Source: Gammaproteobacteria bacterium (GTDB lineage: Bacteria > Pseudomonadota > Gammaproteobacteria > Pseudomonadales > UBA3067). Taken from it: a stretch of 5,249 nucleotides of DNA. Positions 1 through 5,249 of this stretch are shown here, in pieces. The position numbers and the translations under genes are program-made. The DNA is taken from the NCBI GenBank assembly GCA_002402085.1, contig NVVB01000049.1, positions 10,592 through 15,840 on the forward strand, written 5' to 3'. Position 1 is the stretch's first letter; each line of letters starts with the position of its first letter. The notes beneath the pieces are model-generated. The model was not told where the DNA came from. It saw nothing but the letters and a program-made list of their open reading frames with translations, and searched no databases.

Positions 1-81
1 CCACGTGACGAACGCCATTACGATAACATTGCCCTAACCTACTTATTCTACGCCTATGTTGAGAGCCTCAAGCACCCTTAG
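1..81 (+). CDS. C-terminal end of an unidentified protein (partial)
   Basis: Frame 1 is open from the window edge to a TAG at 79-81 and gives 26 residues, starting PRDERHYDNI and ending YVESLKHP. The tail is rich in aromatic and aliphatic residues (ALTYLFYAYVESL) and looks like a terminal amphipathic helix. The start and the bulk of the protein lie outside the window, and I do not recognise the family from this tail. It converges with the RND exporter gene on the opposite strand, and the bidirectional terminator near 392-424 could serve both. The frame is judged real because it reads naturally and because stop codons are dense in all frames immediately after it. A chance open frame of this length at a window edge cannot be excluded. 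Confidence 0.5.
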   Translation, partial: PRDERHYDNIALTYLFYAYVESLKHP

Positions 82-85
82 CTAC

Positions 86-109
86 GTGTCTAAGTGTCTA
101 AGTGTCTAA
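86..109. repeat. Three tandem copies of an 8-bp unit (GTGTCTAA)
   Basis: The unit GTGTCTAA occurs three times without a break at 86-93, 94-101 and 102-109, followed by a degenerate partial copy. It begins five bases after the stop codon of the partial plus-strand gene. Each copy contains TAA, and because 8 is not a multiple of 3 the three TAAs fall in three different reading frames. The array is therefore a three-frame stop for any readthrough of the upstream gene. The tract could also be a simple slippage product with no function. Confidence 0.85.
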
Positions 110-360
110 GTCTTACAGGTAAACGGTAAACCCAAGGGCTAGCCCAGGCCTAATACCGATGTTCTAGTGATGCTAGTCAAACAGTCTTCAATTCAAACCA
201 CCCTTAGATCAAGCCACTTGCCATCCATGGCGTCCAACAAAGTAGTGGCCTAATTAAGCCACCACCCAACCCGCGATTCGTGGGCTCAATCATCGATACA
301 ACTGAAGGCTACACGCTAATTCGGGGCCTTCTTGGATCTACACGCACGCAAGTAAATTAA

Positions 361-372
361 GTAAGTAAGTAA
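361..372. repeat. GTAA tetranucleotide microsatellite
   Basis: Three perfect consecutive GTAA units occupy 361-372, followed by another G. A further GTAA at 352-355 is separated from them by a short ATTAA. The tract sits about 20 bases before the A-run of the terminator, outside any gene, and could vary in copy number between strains by slippage. Confidence 0.75.
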
Positions 373-391
373 GCAGCGCTAACAAACGCTC

Positions 392-424
392 AAAAAAAAA
401 CCTGGCCATAAGCCAGGTTTTTTT
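392..424. terminator. Bidirectional Rho-independent terminator
   Basis: A perfect 6-bp stem, CCTGGC (401-406) and GCCAGG (412-417), closes a 5-base loop. It is flanked by nine A residues on the left (392-400) and seven T residues on the right (418-424). A/T pairing across the flanks lengthens the stem. Read on the minus strand it is a stem followed by nine U residues, 40 bases after the stop codon of the RND exporter gene, which it most likely terminates. Read on the plus strand it is followed by seven U residues and could end transcription coming from the gene that stops at 81, although 310 bases of trailer would be long. Confidence 0.92.
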
Positions 425-455
425 CAATTACTAAATCTTAGTACATTACGAATAG

Positions 456-470
456 ACTTAAGTTTTAAGT
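456..470. repeat. Short inverted repeat over the exporter stop codon
   Basis: ACTTAA (456-461) and TTAAGT (465-470) are perfect inverted arms around a 3-base spacer and include the TAA stop (458-460). With only A/T-rich pairs it is a weak hairpin; the true terminator lies 40 bases further on. Confidence 0.5.
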
Positions 471-2869
471 CCGTCGCGAGGTACCTCAGATCCATCTGGC
501 ATGTCAGTAGGGTCAACTTCAATCTCACCCTCTACCTGAGCCATAGAAGCTTCTTCGCCTGTAAGCACAAGAACAGGCTCTTCAACAAACCGGCTGTCGA
601 AAAGAAGCAATATTGGCGGTAAGAAGATAAAGTCTAACAGCAAGGCCACCATAACAATGGATACAAGCATTACAGCCGTAGTCACGTTAGGTGCAAAGCT
701 TGAGAACATCAACATTGCCATTCCAGAAGAGATCGCCACCGAAGTTACCAGCAATGCACTACCCGCAGTGGTAAATGCGTACTCGATGGAGTCTTCAGAA
801 GTTTTACCTGCTTTACGGGCCTTCATGTATTTCGATAAGAAATGCACCGTGTCATCGACCACTAAGCCAATACTAATACTAAAGGTCATCGCTGCAGCTT
901 GGTTAACTTCTCCTACCAACATCCCCCAAACCCCGTAAACAACCGCCGCTGGGAAGATATTCGGCACTAAGCTAATGATGCCGTACTTGGCTGAGCCTAA
1001 TCCAACTAGAATCACCAAAGTAATTAAGATCATGGCAAACATTGAACCACTAATCATACTCACAACAATTTTCTTACCGAGATTGGCAAACATTAACGAA
1101 CGACTGCCACCCGGAGTTTCTAGCTCTGGCGCATTATCACGTAACCATTGCTGAGCACGAGCATCTAATTCTGTCAGCTCATTATTGGTCATGGTATTTA
1201 GCGATACCATAAGTCTTAGGGAGGAGCGTGAAGCATTAATATCCCGAGTTAAGTCGTTACCCGCTGGAATAGACATTTCATAAAGCAACAAGTATTGGGC
1301 TGCCAACTCTCTAGACTCAGGGACCTTATTAAACGCAGGGTCATCGTTATTAAAGGCTTTATTCAAGTTTTTAATGATGTCGTTGTAACTAAACACGTGA
1401 GCGACATTATTCTGAGACCGAAGCCAGACCGAGAACTCATCCACTTGATTCAAGAAATCCGGATCATTAACGTAACTTTCTTCACCCGAATCCAGCGAAT
1501 ACAAAATATACTGAAAGCCAGACAAATGCTCATTAGCAAAGTCCACTGAATCCCGGAAGCTAGTCCCCTCATCGAAATAAGCCACGATGTCATCGTTCAG
1601 CTCATTCTGAGGAATGAATGCACAGATCACGGGCAATGAAAGACCTACAATCCACAAGCTCGCTTTATTGTGCTTCACTACAAGACGGCTAAACCCAATC
1701 ATGAAAGGCGTTAAAGGCAGTGGCTTGTCTGTAGGAGTCATGGGGAAAAGCAACACAACACCCGGTAATAAAATCATCGTAAGCAAGAAGGCAAAAAGAA
1801 CCCCCATCGCGGTAATGTTACCGAAATCATGGAATGACGGAGACTCACTAAAGTTCATTCCCAAGAAGCCAATGGCTGTAGTAATACTCGTCAACAAGAT
1901 AGGCATAAAGTTCGAAGCAATACTCTTAGACATTGCCTCTTCTCTCGACTTTCCTTGACGGAAATAAAGGATGTATTGAGTCAGTACATGAATACTATCT
2001 GCCATAGCGAGTATAAGCACCATGATCGGCGCCATCATTGACGTCGGCGTCAAATCATAACCCATCCAACCCGCTATCCCCATAGTAAGGGTATTTGCAG
2101 TAACGATGATAAAAAGTGTTCCCAAAACAGAGACACTGGAACGTAACAGGACACCCAAAACAACAAAACAAATCAGAACCGTTAGCGGTAGCAAACGCTG
2201 CAAATCAAACTGAACGATTTCCACCATAGCGGCTTCCATTGAAGGCCCGCCCATGAAGTGAATTTCAAGACCTGGGTTTTCTTCCTGCACTCTCGCGGTC
2301 AACGCATTTAAATGCGCCACTAATTCAGTTACAGCAGGCAATCGAGTAATCGGGTCATCAGGCAAAGCCAGCGTCACGACCATCGAAGTTACGAGTTCAT
2401 CCTGGGATACTAAACCTTTCTTTATATAGGCATCAGTACGCGCATATTGTCGAATTGACTCAATATCCGCATCAGTAAGGGAATCAATATCATCAATTAA
2501 AGGATTTACATAAAAAGTATCGTCCGATGAATGCGAACGGTTATACCCAGTTAACGAGTCTATACGAATCGAATAAGGTGTTTCCCACAAGCTCTCAGTT
2601 AAATCTTGGATAAGATGCAAGTTTTTACGTTCAAATACATCCCCCTCAGCAGGCTTGATAAGTACAATCACGTTATCCGCTTGCAAATAGGTATTTTCAA
2701 TCCCCTCTAAAATCTTAAGCTCAGTATTTTCTTCTCCAAACATGGCTTTAAAGTCGCCATTAAAGCCAAGTTTTGGAATACCAAGCGCTGCAATTGCCAA
2801 GATAACAAAACTAAACGCGACCATGTAATTTCGATAGCGAACTAGCCAACGAGAAACTGAATCAATCAT
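458..2869 (-). CDS. RND superfamily exporter, MMPL type (COG1033-like)
   Basis: An 803-residue inner-membrane protein with the two-fold RND layout, predicted to be a proton-driven exporter; the substrate is unknown. One helix near residues 15-35 is followed by a periplasmic domain to about 223, and a five-helix block from about 226 to 376. A second half repeats this: a helix near 405-421, a periplasmic domain to about 604, and helices to about 757. Each half carries an intramembrane acidic signature: MADSIHVL with Asp291, and GLVVDDTVHFL with Asp672, Asp673 and His676, the residues expected in proton relay. The C-terminus is an acidic, presumably cytoplasmic tail of about 45 residues. I chose the internal ATG (2869) because AGAAGGAAG lies six bases upstream; the longer frame's ATG at 2914 is preceded only by an A-run and would add 15 residues (818 in total). 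No membrane-fusion or outer-membrane partner gene is visible, which fits stand-alone MMPL/COG1033 transporters, often linked to lipids or hydrophobic compounds. The family call is firm; the substrate is not inferable. Confidence 0.93.
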   Translation of the reverse strand: MIDSVSRWLVRYRNYMVAFSFVILAIAALGIPKLGFNGDFKAMFGEENTELKILEGIENTYLQADNVIVLIKPAEGDVFERKNLHLIQDLTESLWETPYSIRIDSLTGYNRSHSSDDTFYVNPLIDDIDSLTDADIESIRQYARTDAYIKKGLVSQDELVTSMVVTLALPDDPITRLPAVTELVAHLNALTARVQEENPGLEIHFMGGPSMEAAMVEIVQFDLQRLLPLTVLICFVVLGVLLRSSVSVLGTLFIIVTANTLTMGIAGWMGYDLTPTSMMAPIMVLILAMADSIHVLTQYILYFRQGKSREEAMSKSIASNFMPILLTSITTAIGFLGMNFSESPSFHDFGNITAMGVLFAFLLTMILLPGVVLLFPMTPTDKPLPLTPFMIGFSRLVVKHNKASLWIVGLSLPVICAFIPQNELNDDIVAYFDEGTSFRDSVDFANEHLSGFQYILYSLDSGEESYVNDPDFLNQVDEFSVWLRSQNNVAHVFSYNDIIKNLNKAFNNDDPAFNKVPESRELAAQYLLLYEMSIPAGNDLTRDINASRSSLRLMVSLNTMTNNELTELDARAQQWLRDNAPELETPGGSRSLMFANLGKKIVVSMISGSMFAMILITLVILVGLGSAKYGIISLVPNIFPAAVVYGVWGMLVGEVNQAAAMTFSISIGLVVDDTVHFLSKYMKARKAGKTSEDSIEYAFTTAGSALLVTSVAISSGMAMLMFSSFAPNVTTAVMLVSIVMVALLLDFIFLPPILLLFDSRFVEEPVLVLTGEEASMAQVEGEIEVDPTDMPDGSEVPRDGLKT

Positions 2870-2873
2870 AATT

Positions 2874-2882
2874 CTTCCTTCT
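2874..2882 (-). promoter_or_regulatory. Ribosome binding site that fixes the exporter start
   Basis: The minus strand reads AGAAGGAAG followed by AATT and then ATG at 2869, placing AAGGA six bases before the start codon, close to ideal Shine-Dalgarno spacing. The ATG at 2914 has no such element. This is the main reason for preferring the 803-residue product. Confidence 0.8.
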
Positions 2883-2932
2883 GAGGGAGGGGTACCTAGC
2901 CTAGATACAGCCATTTTTTTTTCACATTCAGC

Positions 2933-2963
2933 CTTATATAGCTAAACATAGACGAACAATGAA
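2933..2963 (-). promoter_or_regulatory. Candidate sigma-70-type promoter for the exporter gene
   Basis: On the minus strand a TATATA box (2935-2940) lies 17 bases downstream of TTCATT (2958-2963), a weak match to the -35 consensus. An alternative reading is TATAAG (2933-2938) with TTGTTC at 15-base spacing. Initiation would fall near 2928, giving a leader of about 59 bases that includes a nine-A tract. The assignment is by eye from an A+T-rich region. Confidence 0.4.
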
Positions 2964-2993
2964 TAACGACACTGCAAACAATGTCGTTTCATT
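2958..2993. promoter_or_regulatory. Imperfect dyad overlapping the exporter promoter (candidate operator)
   Basis: A perfect 7-bp inverted repeat, AACGACA (2965-2971) and TGTCGTT (2982-2988), is separated by ten bases. The symmetry continues outward to AATGA (2958-2962) and TCATT (2989-2993) if two bases (AT) on the left arm are looped out. The left arm coincides with the proposed -35 box, so a bound dimer would be placed to block polymerase. This arrangement is typical of TetR-, MarR- or LysR-type operators, but no regulator gene is recognisable next to it. It also overlaps the first codons of the small plus-strand ORF starting at 2959. Confidence 0.4.
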
Positions 2994-3102
2994 AAAAACT
3001 GGAGAAGTAGCAACAGAAGAAGTAATGACAGAAGTAACTCTAAAGAATCCGATGCAGCCCCCAAACAAGACTGGGGTCATACAGGTAGAACACCTTAACT
3101 AA
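2959..3102 (+). CDS. Possible small hypothetical protein, 47 residues
   Basis: ATG at 2959 opens a 47-codon frame ending with TAA at 3100-3102, divergent from the exporter gene. The product begins MNNDTANNVV, is acidic in its middle (GEVATEEVMTEV) and ends VIQVEHLN; it has no membrane segment or signal peptide. I do not recognise it. No Shine-Dalgarno sequence precedes the ATG. An internal ATG at codon 23 follows AGAAGAAG, a weak purine-rich stretch. Just before the stop, the frame one base over is open from 3089 to 3340, so a single-base shift would join the two into about 128 residues. It may therefore be a small gene, the front of a frameshifted or decayed gene, or chance. Confidence 0.25.
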   Translation: MNNDTANNVVSLKTGEVATEEVMTEVTLKNPMQPPNKTGVIQVEHLN

Positions 3103-3391
3103 TCCTACAAATTACATACCATTTCCAACTGACTTAAACCACATCTACAACCGCTGGGAAACCCATTCCGCTATTACATTCACAGCATGGTCAATAATTA
3201 ACCAGGTGAAATGCAATTATAGTTTCTTGTTTGAAGGGCATCGATTTCAGCCAAAAAAGGCTTGCCAAAGCAAACATAGGTTCCCAATGCTGCTAGATCA
3301 TACCGCAGTACTCAGGCGTCACAAGCAAAGAATTAGGTCATAATGTCGCCAAACATCAGCAGAGCTCATTTATTTCTATAAAATCATAAGC
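3103..3391. other. Intergenic stretch, no confident gene
   Basis: About 290 bases between the small ORF and the SirB2 stop codon. Plus frame 2 is free of stops from 3089 to 3340 (84 codons, then TAA at 3341-3343) but has no early ATG; its only one is near 3287. The translation is rich in His, Lys, Arg and Gln and resembles no family I know. A 37-codon minus-strand frame (3198-3311) also lacks a start. No convincing terminator for the SirB2 gene is seen; the nearest candidate is a 4-bp stem beside a six-T run at about 3251-3270. The stretch may hold gene remnants. Confidence 0.5.
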
Positions 3392-3395
3392 TTAT
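3386..3395. repeat. 10-bp palindrome over the SirB2 stop codon
   Basis: ATAAGCTTAT is a perfect palindrome that includes the minus-strand TAA stop (3392-3394). It has no spacer and no T-run, so it is not a terminator. Similar small palindromes cover the stops of the other two complete minus-strand genes. Confidence 0.6.
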
Positions 3396-3754
3396 CGGCT
3401 TGTAGCAACAAAAAGAATCAACCCGACAACCATTAGCGCCATTCCCCAGGCACTGAGCCGCTGTAATCGGGTACGTGCCAGTCTAAAAGCAATGATTCCT
3501 AACAGAATATAGGCCACTACTAAGCCGAGTTTAACGCTAATCCATAGCGTTTCTCCAGGGTATTGCCGAGTAATAATGATCAGGCTTATACCACTCAATA
3601 ACAGCAGCGAATCCACCACGTGAGGCAGTACTTTAACCCACCGCTCATTAACCCAATGCGCTTCGCATAAATGCCCCACGCCTCTAGCAAAAAAGCCGCC
3701 TAATGACATAAGCACACAAAGTAGGTGCATGCCTTTTACCGCCTCATAAATCAT
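3392..3754 (-). CDS. SirB2 family integral membrane protein
   Basis: A 120-residue inner-membrane protein with four predicted helices at about residues 7-25, 47-62, 71-90 and 102-118. It matches the SirB2 pattern: an N-terminal VKGMHLLCVLMSLGGFF helix, an ERWVKVLPHVVDSLLLLSG segment with a charged lead-in and conserved Pro-His and Asp (Pro44, His45, Asp48), then a WISVKLGLVVAYILLGIIA helix, and a short arginine-rich loop before the last helix. The family was named from a Salmonella invasion-gene regulator locus; its biochemical role is not established, so none is assigned. Length agrees with the usual 120-130. The longer frame starts at 3808 and would add 18 residues (NACCGLVGLGNSKGLKW) that do not belong to the family and lack a ribosome binding site. 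AAGGGG lies nine bases before the ATG at 3754. It follows the MFS gene after 101 bases and is probably co-transcribed or driven by a weak promoter in that gap. Confidence 0.88.
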   Translation of the reverse strand: MIYEAVKGMHLLCVLMSLGGFFARGVGHLCEAHWVNERWVKVLPHVVDSLLLLSGISLIIITRQYPGETLWISVKLGLVVAYILLGIIAFRLARTRLQRLSAWGMALMVVGLILFVATSR

Positions 3755-3763
3755 CCACTTCAA

Positions 3764-3769
3764 CCCCTT
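3764..3769 (-). promoter_or_regulatory. Ribosome binding site supporting the short SirB2 start
   Basis: AAGGGG on the minus strand ends nine bases before the ATG at 3754. The upstream ATG at 3808 is preceded by AAAGCCAAATTG, without a useful purine motif. Together with the family length this favours the 120-residue product. Confidence 0.6.
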
Positions 3770-3825
3770 GCTATTCCCTAGACCAACCAGTCCACAGCAA
3801 GCATTCAATTTGGCTTTACCAGGCC

Positions 3826-3853
3826 TTTATAGCGCAACGTCCCTAAATTCTAA
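3826..3853 (-). promoter_or_regulatory. Possible internal promoter before the SirB2 gene
   Basis: In the gap between the permease and SirB2 genes, the minus strand has TATAAA (3826-3831) 16 bases downstream of TTAGAA (3848-3853). The -10 match is good and the -35 match weak. If active it would let sirB2 be expressed independently of aroC and the permease gene. Confidence 0.25.
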
Positions 3854-3859
3854 CGTTAG
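3850..3859. repeat. 10-bp palindrome over the MFS stop codon
   Basis: CTAACGTTAG is a perfect palindrome containing the permease TAA stop (3856-3858). It has no loop or T-tract and is unlikely to terminate transcription. Confidence 0.6.
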
Positions 3860-5091
3860 CCAACGTCGTTCGCCTCGCCAGCTCGATGAGCGGGAAACCT
3901 CAACCAAATAAATGCAATCAAGAAAGCCAGCGCACACACCACTGCAGCGCTTCCAAAACTAGCCTGAGCCCCTCCGTCGCGCCATGCGACCCCAGCCAAT
4001 ATAGCGCCTAGAGCACCCCCACCCCCGAAACTAACGCTCACGTAAAGCGCTTGTCCCTGCCCTTCATATTGACGCGGAAACGCGAGATAAACGAAATGAA
4101 TACACACCGCGTGAAAGCTAGCAAAAGAGGCAGCATGAAAAACCTGCGCCAATAAAAGTAATACTAAAGACTCAGCATGAAAACCGATCAATCCCCACCG
4201 GATCACCGAAAGTAACAAACTCACTAATAAAATCGATCGAGCACTAAACGCACTCATCAAGCGATGCATCACCCAAAAGACACCAATTTCCGCAAGTACG
4301 CCCAAATTCCAAAGCATGCCAATAAGGGATTTGTTATATCCCAATTCATCCATATAAATGCTGAAGAAAGTGTAATACGGACCATGAGAGAGCTGCATCA
4401 AAAAGCCGACGATAAAAAACACCAAAATATTAGGCGTCATAATAAGCTTAAGTAAACCGCCCTGCCCCTCTCGACAATTCAATGACGCAGGCTCTGAAAT
4501 CAACAAAGTACTCAACCATAAGCCCACCAATAAAAACAAAATAATGGCTGGCAACAGTGTCACGGAAAACAGATCAATCACTAAACCCAACGCCATTACC
4601 GCCAACATAAAGCCAACCGATCCCCAAAGCCTAATTTGGCTGTAGCGAGTCAATTGATGTCGTAAATGAGATAGCGTAATCACCTCCATTTGAGGCAAAA
4701 TGGCATTACGGAAAAAACTAAATGAAGCCATCATCACAAATAAAGATACAAAGCCACGATCGATAAATACTAAGCCAAAGAAAAGCACGCTCAAGGCACC
4801 ACCCCAGCGAATCACCCGCACAGGCTGCCCAGTAAAGTCCGCTAACCACCCCCAAATACTTGGTGCAATTATTTTAGTCGCCAGAAAAACTGCCATTAAT
4901 TGGCTTATTTGGAGCACCGTAAATTCTAGTGACTCCAAATAAAGAGTCCAATAAGGGAGCAACGCGCCTAAAGAAGCATAATAAAAAAAATAAAAGTTAG
5001 ATAAGCTTAAATAAGGCGTCTTTTTGTTTGGCGCTTCCCCCTCTAGGGTGGCCGCCACTAGGGTTTGGCAGGGATAATTGGGGTGCTGCAT
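3856..5091 (-). CDS. MFS permease, HcaT / nucleoside-H+ symporter-like (MFS_1_like)
   Basis: A 411-residue, 12-helix inner-membrane transporter. Features of the HcaT-like branch of the major facilitator superfamily are visible: a first helix with [16 protein letters not shown] (residues 33-48), WGWLADFTG (80-88) as the loop 2-3 motif, [14 protein letters not shown] (149-162), [17 protein letters not shown] (236-252) opening the second half, and [17 protein letters not shown] plus [19 protein letters not shown] near 318-362. It is probably a proton-coupled importer of a small organic solute; the substrate is unknown. Its gene follows aroC, as I recall for Pseudomonas. The ATG at 5091 lies 34 bases inside aroC and has only a distant purine motif. 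A GTG at 5058 overlapping the aroC TAG by one base is an alternative, removing 11 residues. About 25 hydrophilic residues precede helix 1, long for the family, so the start is uncertain. Confidence 0.9.
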   Translation of the reverse strand: MQHPNYPCQTLVAATLEGEAPNKKTPYLSLSNFYFFYYASLGALLPYWTLYLESLEFTVLQISQLMAVFLATKIIAPSIWGWLADFTGQPVRVIRWGGALSVLFFGLVFIDRGFVSLFVMMASFSFFRNAILPQMEVITLSHLRHQLTRYSQIRLWGSVGFMLAVMALGLVIDLFSVTLLPAIILFLLVGLWLSTLLISEPASLNCREGQGGLLKLIMTPNILVFFIVGFLMQLSHGPYYTFFSIYMDELGYNKSLIGMLWNLGVLAEIGVFWVMHRLMSAFSARSILLVSLLLSVIRWGLIGFHAESLVLLLLAQVFHAASFASFHAVCIHFVYLAFPRQYEGQGQALYVSVSFGGGGALGAILAGVAWRDGGAQASFGSAAVVCALAFLIAFIWLRFPAHRAGEANDVG

Positions 5092-5249
5092 TGCACGTCA
5101 TAATTTTGCCCTCGATGACGAATCAAATGGTCCATAATGACCAGCGCAGTCATCGCCTCGGCAATCGGCGTCGCTCGTATCCCGACGCATGGATCATGCC
5201 GCCCCTTGGTTCGGATTTCGGTTTCCTGACCGCTTGAATCGATAGTTTT
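5058..5249 (-). CDS. aroC: Chorismate synthase, C-terminal part (partial)
   Basis: The minus-strand frame is open from the window edge to a TAG at 5060-5058 and encodes the last 63 residues of the enzyme; the N-terminus lies beyond the window. The segment contains [18 protein letters not shown] followed by [16 protein letters not shown], the highly conserved C-terminal signature of chorismate synthase, including the invariant Asp of the RHDPC motif. The enzyme converts 5-enolpyruvylshikimate-3-phosphate to chorismate with reduced FMN, the last common step of aromatic amino acid, folate and quinone synthesis, in the cytoplasm. The tail after the signature ([13 protein letters not shown]) is short, as in other gammaproteobacterial forms. 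The MFS permease start overlaps its 3' end by 34 bases, implying one transcript and possible translational coupling. No truncation or frameshift is seen in the part present. Confidence 0.96.
   Translation of the reverse strand, partial: KTIDSSGQETEIRTKGRHDPCVGIRATPIAEAMTALVIMDHLIRHRGQNYDVQCSTPIIPAKP

Larger units (their letters stand above)
82..391. other. Intergenic stretch without a convincing gene
   Basis: This 310-base gap lies between the partial plus-strand gene and the terminator. It holds the 8-bp tandem repeat, a GTAA microsatellite, a short GC-rich inverted repeat at 270-284 (CCCGCG / CGTGGG around an ATT loop, with one G-T pair and no T-run) and a 9-bp direct repeat CACCCTTAG at 73-81 and 199-207. 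Plus frame 1 is open for 50 codons at 208-357 but has no ATG; its only conventional alternative start is a GTG at 280 without a ribosome binding site. No promoter-like element stands out. Confidence 0.6.

Noticed and set aside
170..253. 27-codon plus-strand ORF from ATG 170
   Set aside because: No ribosome binding site, no recognisable product and a length expected by chance.
657..938. 93-codon plus-strand ORF inside the exporter gene
   Set aside because: It is antisense to a conserved RND exporter region encoding the GLVVDDTVHFL helix, and its translation has no recognisable features. The plus-strand frames at 1295-1549 and 1614-1958 are the same kind of shadow.
2914..2922. Nine-base A/T homopolymer as a phase-variation switch for the exporter
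   Set aside because: The run lies upstream of the preferred start codon, so length changes would not shift the reading frame. It could only alter leader spacing, and nothing else indicates phase variation.
3246..3276. Possible terminator for the SirB2 gene (GCTT/AAGC near a six-T run)
   Set aside because: The stem is only 4 bp with a tight loop and lies more than 110 bases after the stop, too weak to call.
3198..3311. 37-codon minus-strand frame with FGKPFLAE, reminiscent of the FGRPFLANPDL segment of Old Yellow Enzymes
   Set aside because: The resemblance is limited to about eight residues, there is no start codon, and the flanking sequence in any frame shows no further flavin-oxidoreductase motifs. 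A remnant is possible but not supported.
2915..3391. Insertion sequence or mobile-element remnant in the large intergenic gap
   Set aside because: No terminal inverted repeats, target duplications or transposase motifs such as DDE or HUH were recognised on either strand.
5028..5237. 69-codon plus-strand ORF at the right end
   Set aside because: It lies antisense to the chorismate synthase C-terminus and the permease start, both of which are supported by strong family signatures. Plus-strand frames at 4264-4455 and 4700-4942 are likewise antisense to the permease.

Overview
The window looks like a chromosomal stretch of a gammaproteobacterium of moderate G+C, probably a marine one. This rests on protein character (a chorismate synthase C-terminus, an HcaT-like MFS permease, a SirB2 protein and a COG1033-type RND exporter) and on aroC being followed by an MFS permease gene, an order I recall from Pseudomonas. 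Genus cannot be assigned from the sequence alone.

Layout, left to right. Positions 1-81 hold the last 26 codons of an unidentified plus-strand gene. A 310-base gap follows with two small tandem repeats, and then a strong bidirectional Rho-independent terminator (about 392-424). The next gene, on the minus strand, encodes a large RND/MMPL-type exporter (stop at 458, most likely start at 2869). Upstream of it (2915-3391) is a roughly 480-base stretch. It contains a candidate promoter for the exporter, an imperfect dyad lying over that promoter's -35 region, and a weakly supported 47-codon plus-strand ORF that runs into a second open frame shifted by one base. No confident gene is seen there.

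The right third is a minus-strand cluster read from high to low coordinates: the C-terminal end of aroC (5058-5249, cut by the window edge), an MFS permease (3856-5091) whose assigned start lies 34 bases inside aroC, and a four-helix SirB2 protein (3392-3754). The close packing suggests co-transcription of aroC and the permease, with sirB2 following after about 100 bases, possibly with its own promoter.

Two start codons are better placed downstream of the longest ORF: the exporter (803 rather than 818 residues) and SirB2 (120 rather than 138). In each case a ribosome binding site precedes the internal ATG. I see no CRISPR array, tRNA, rRNA, insertion sequence or recognisable defence or novel system. 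The points most worth a second look are the dyad, the small ORF and possible decayed gene upstream of the exporter, and the stop-codon repeats after the first gene.
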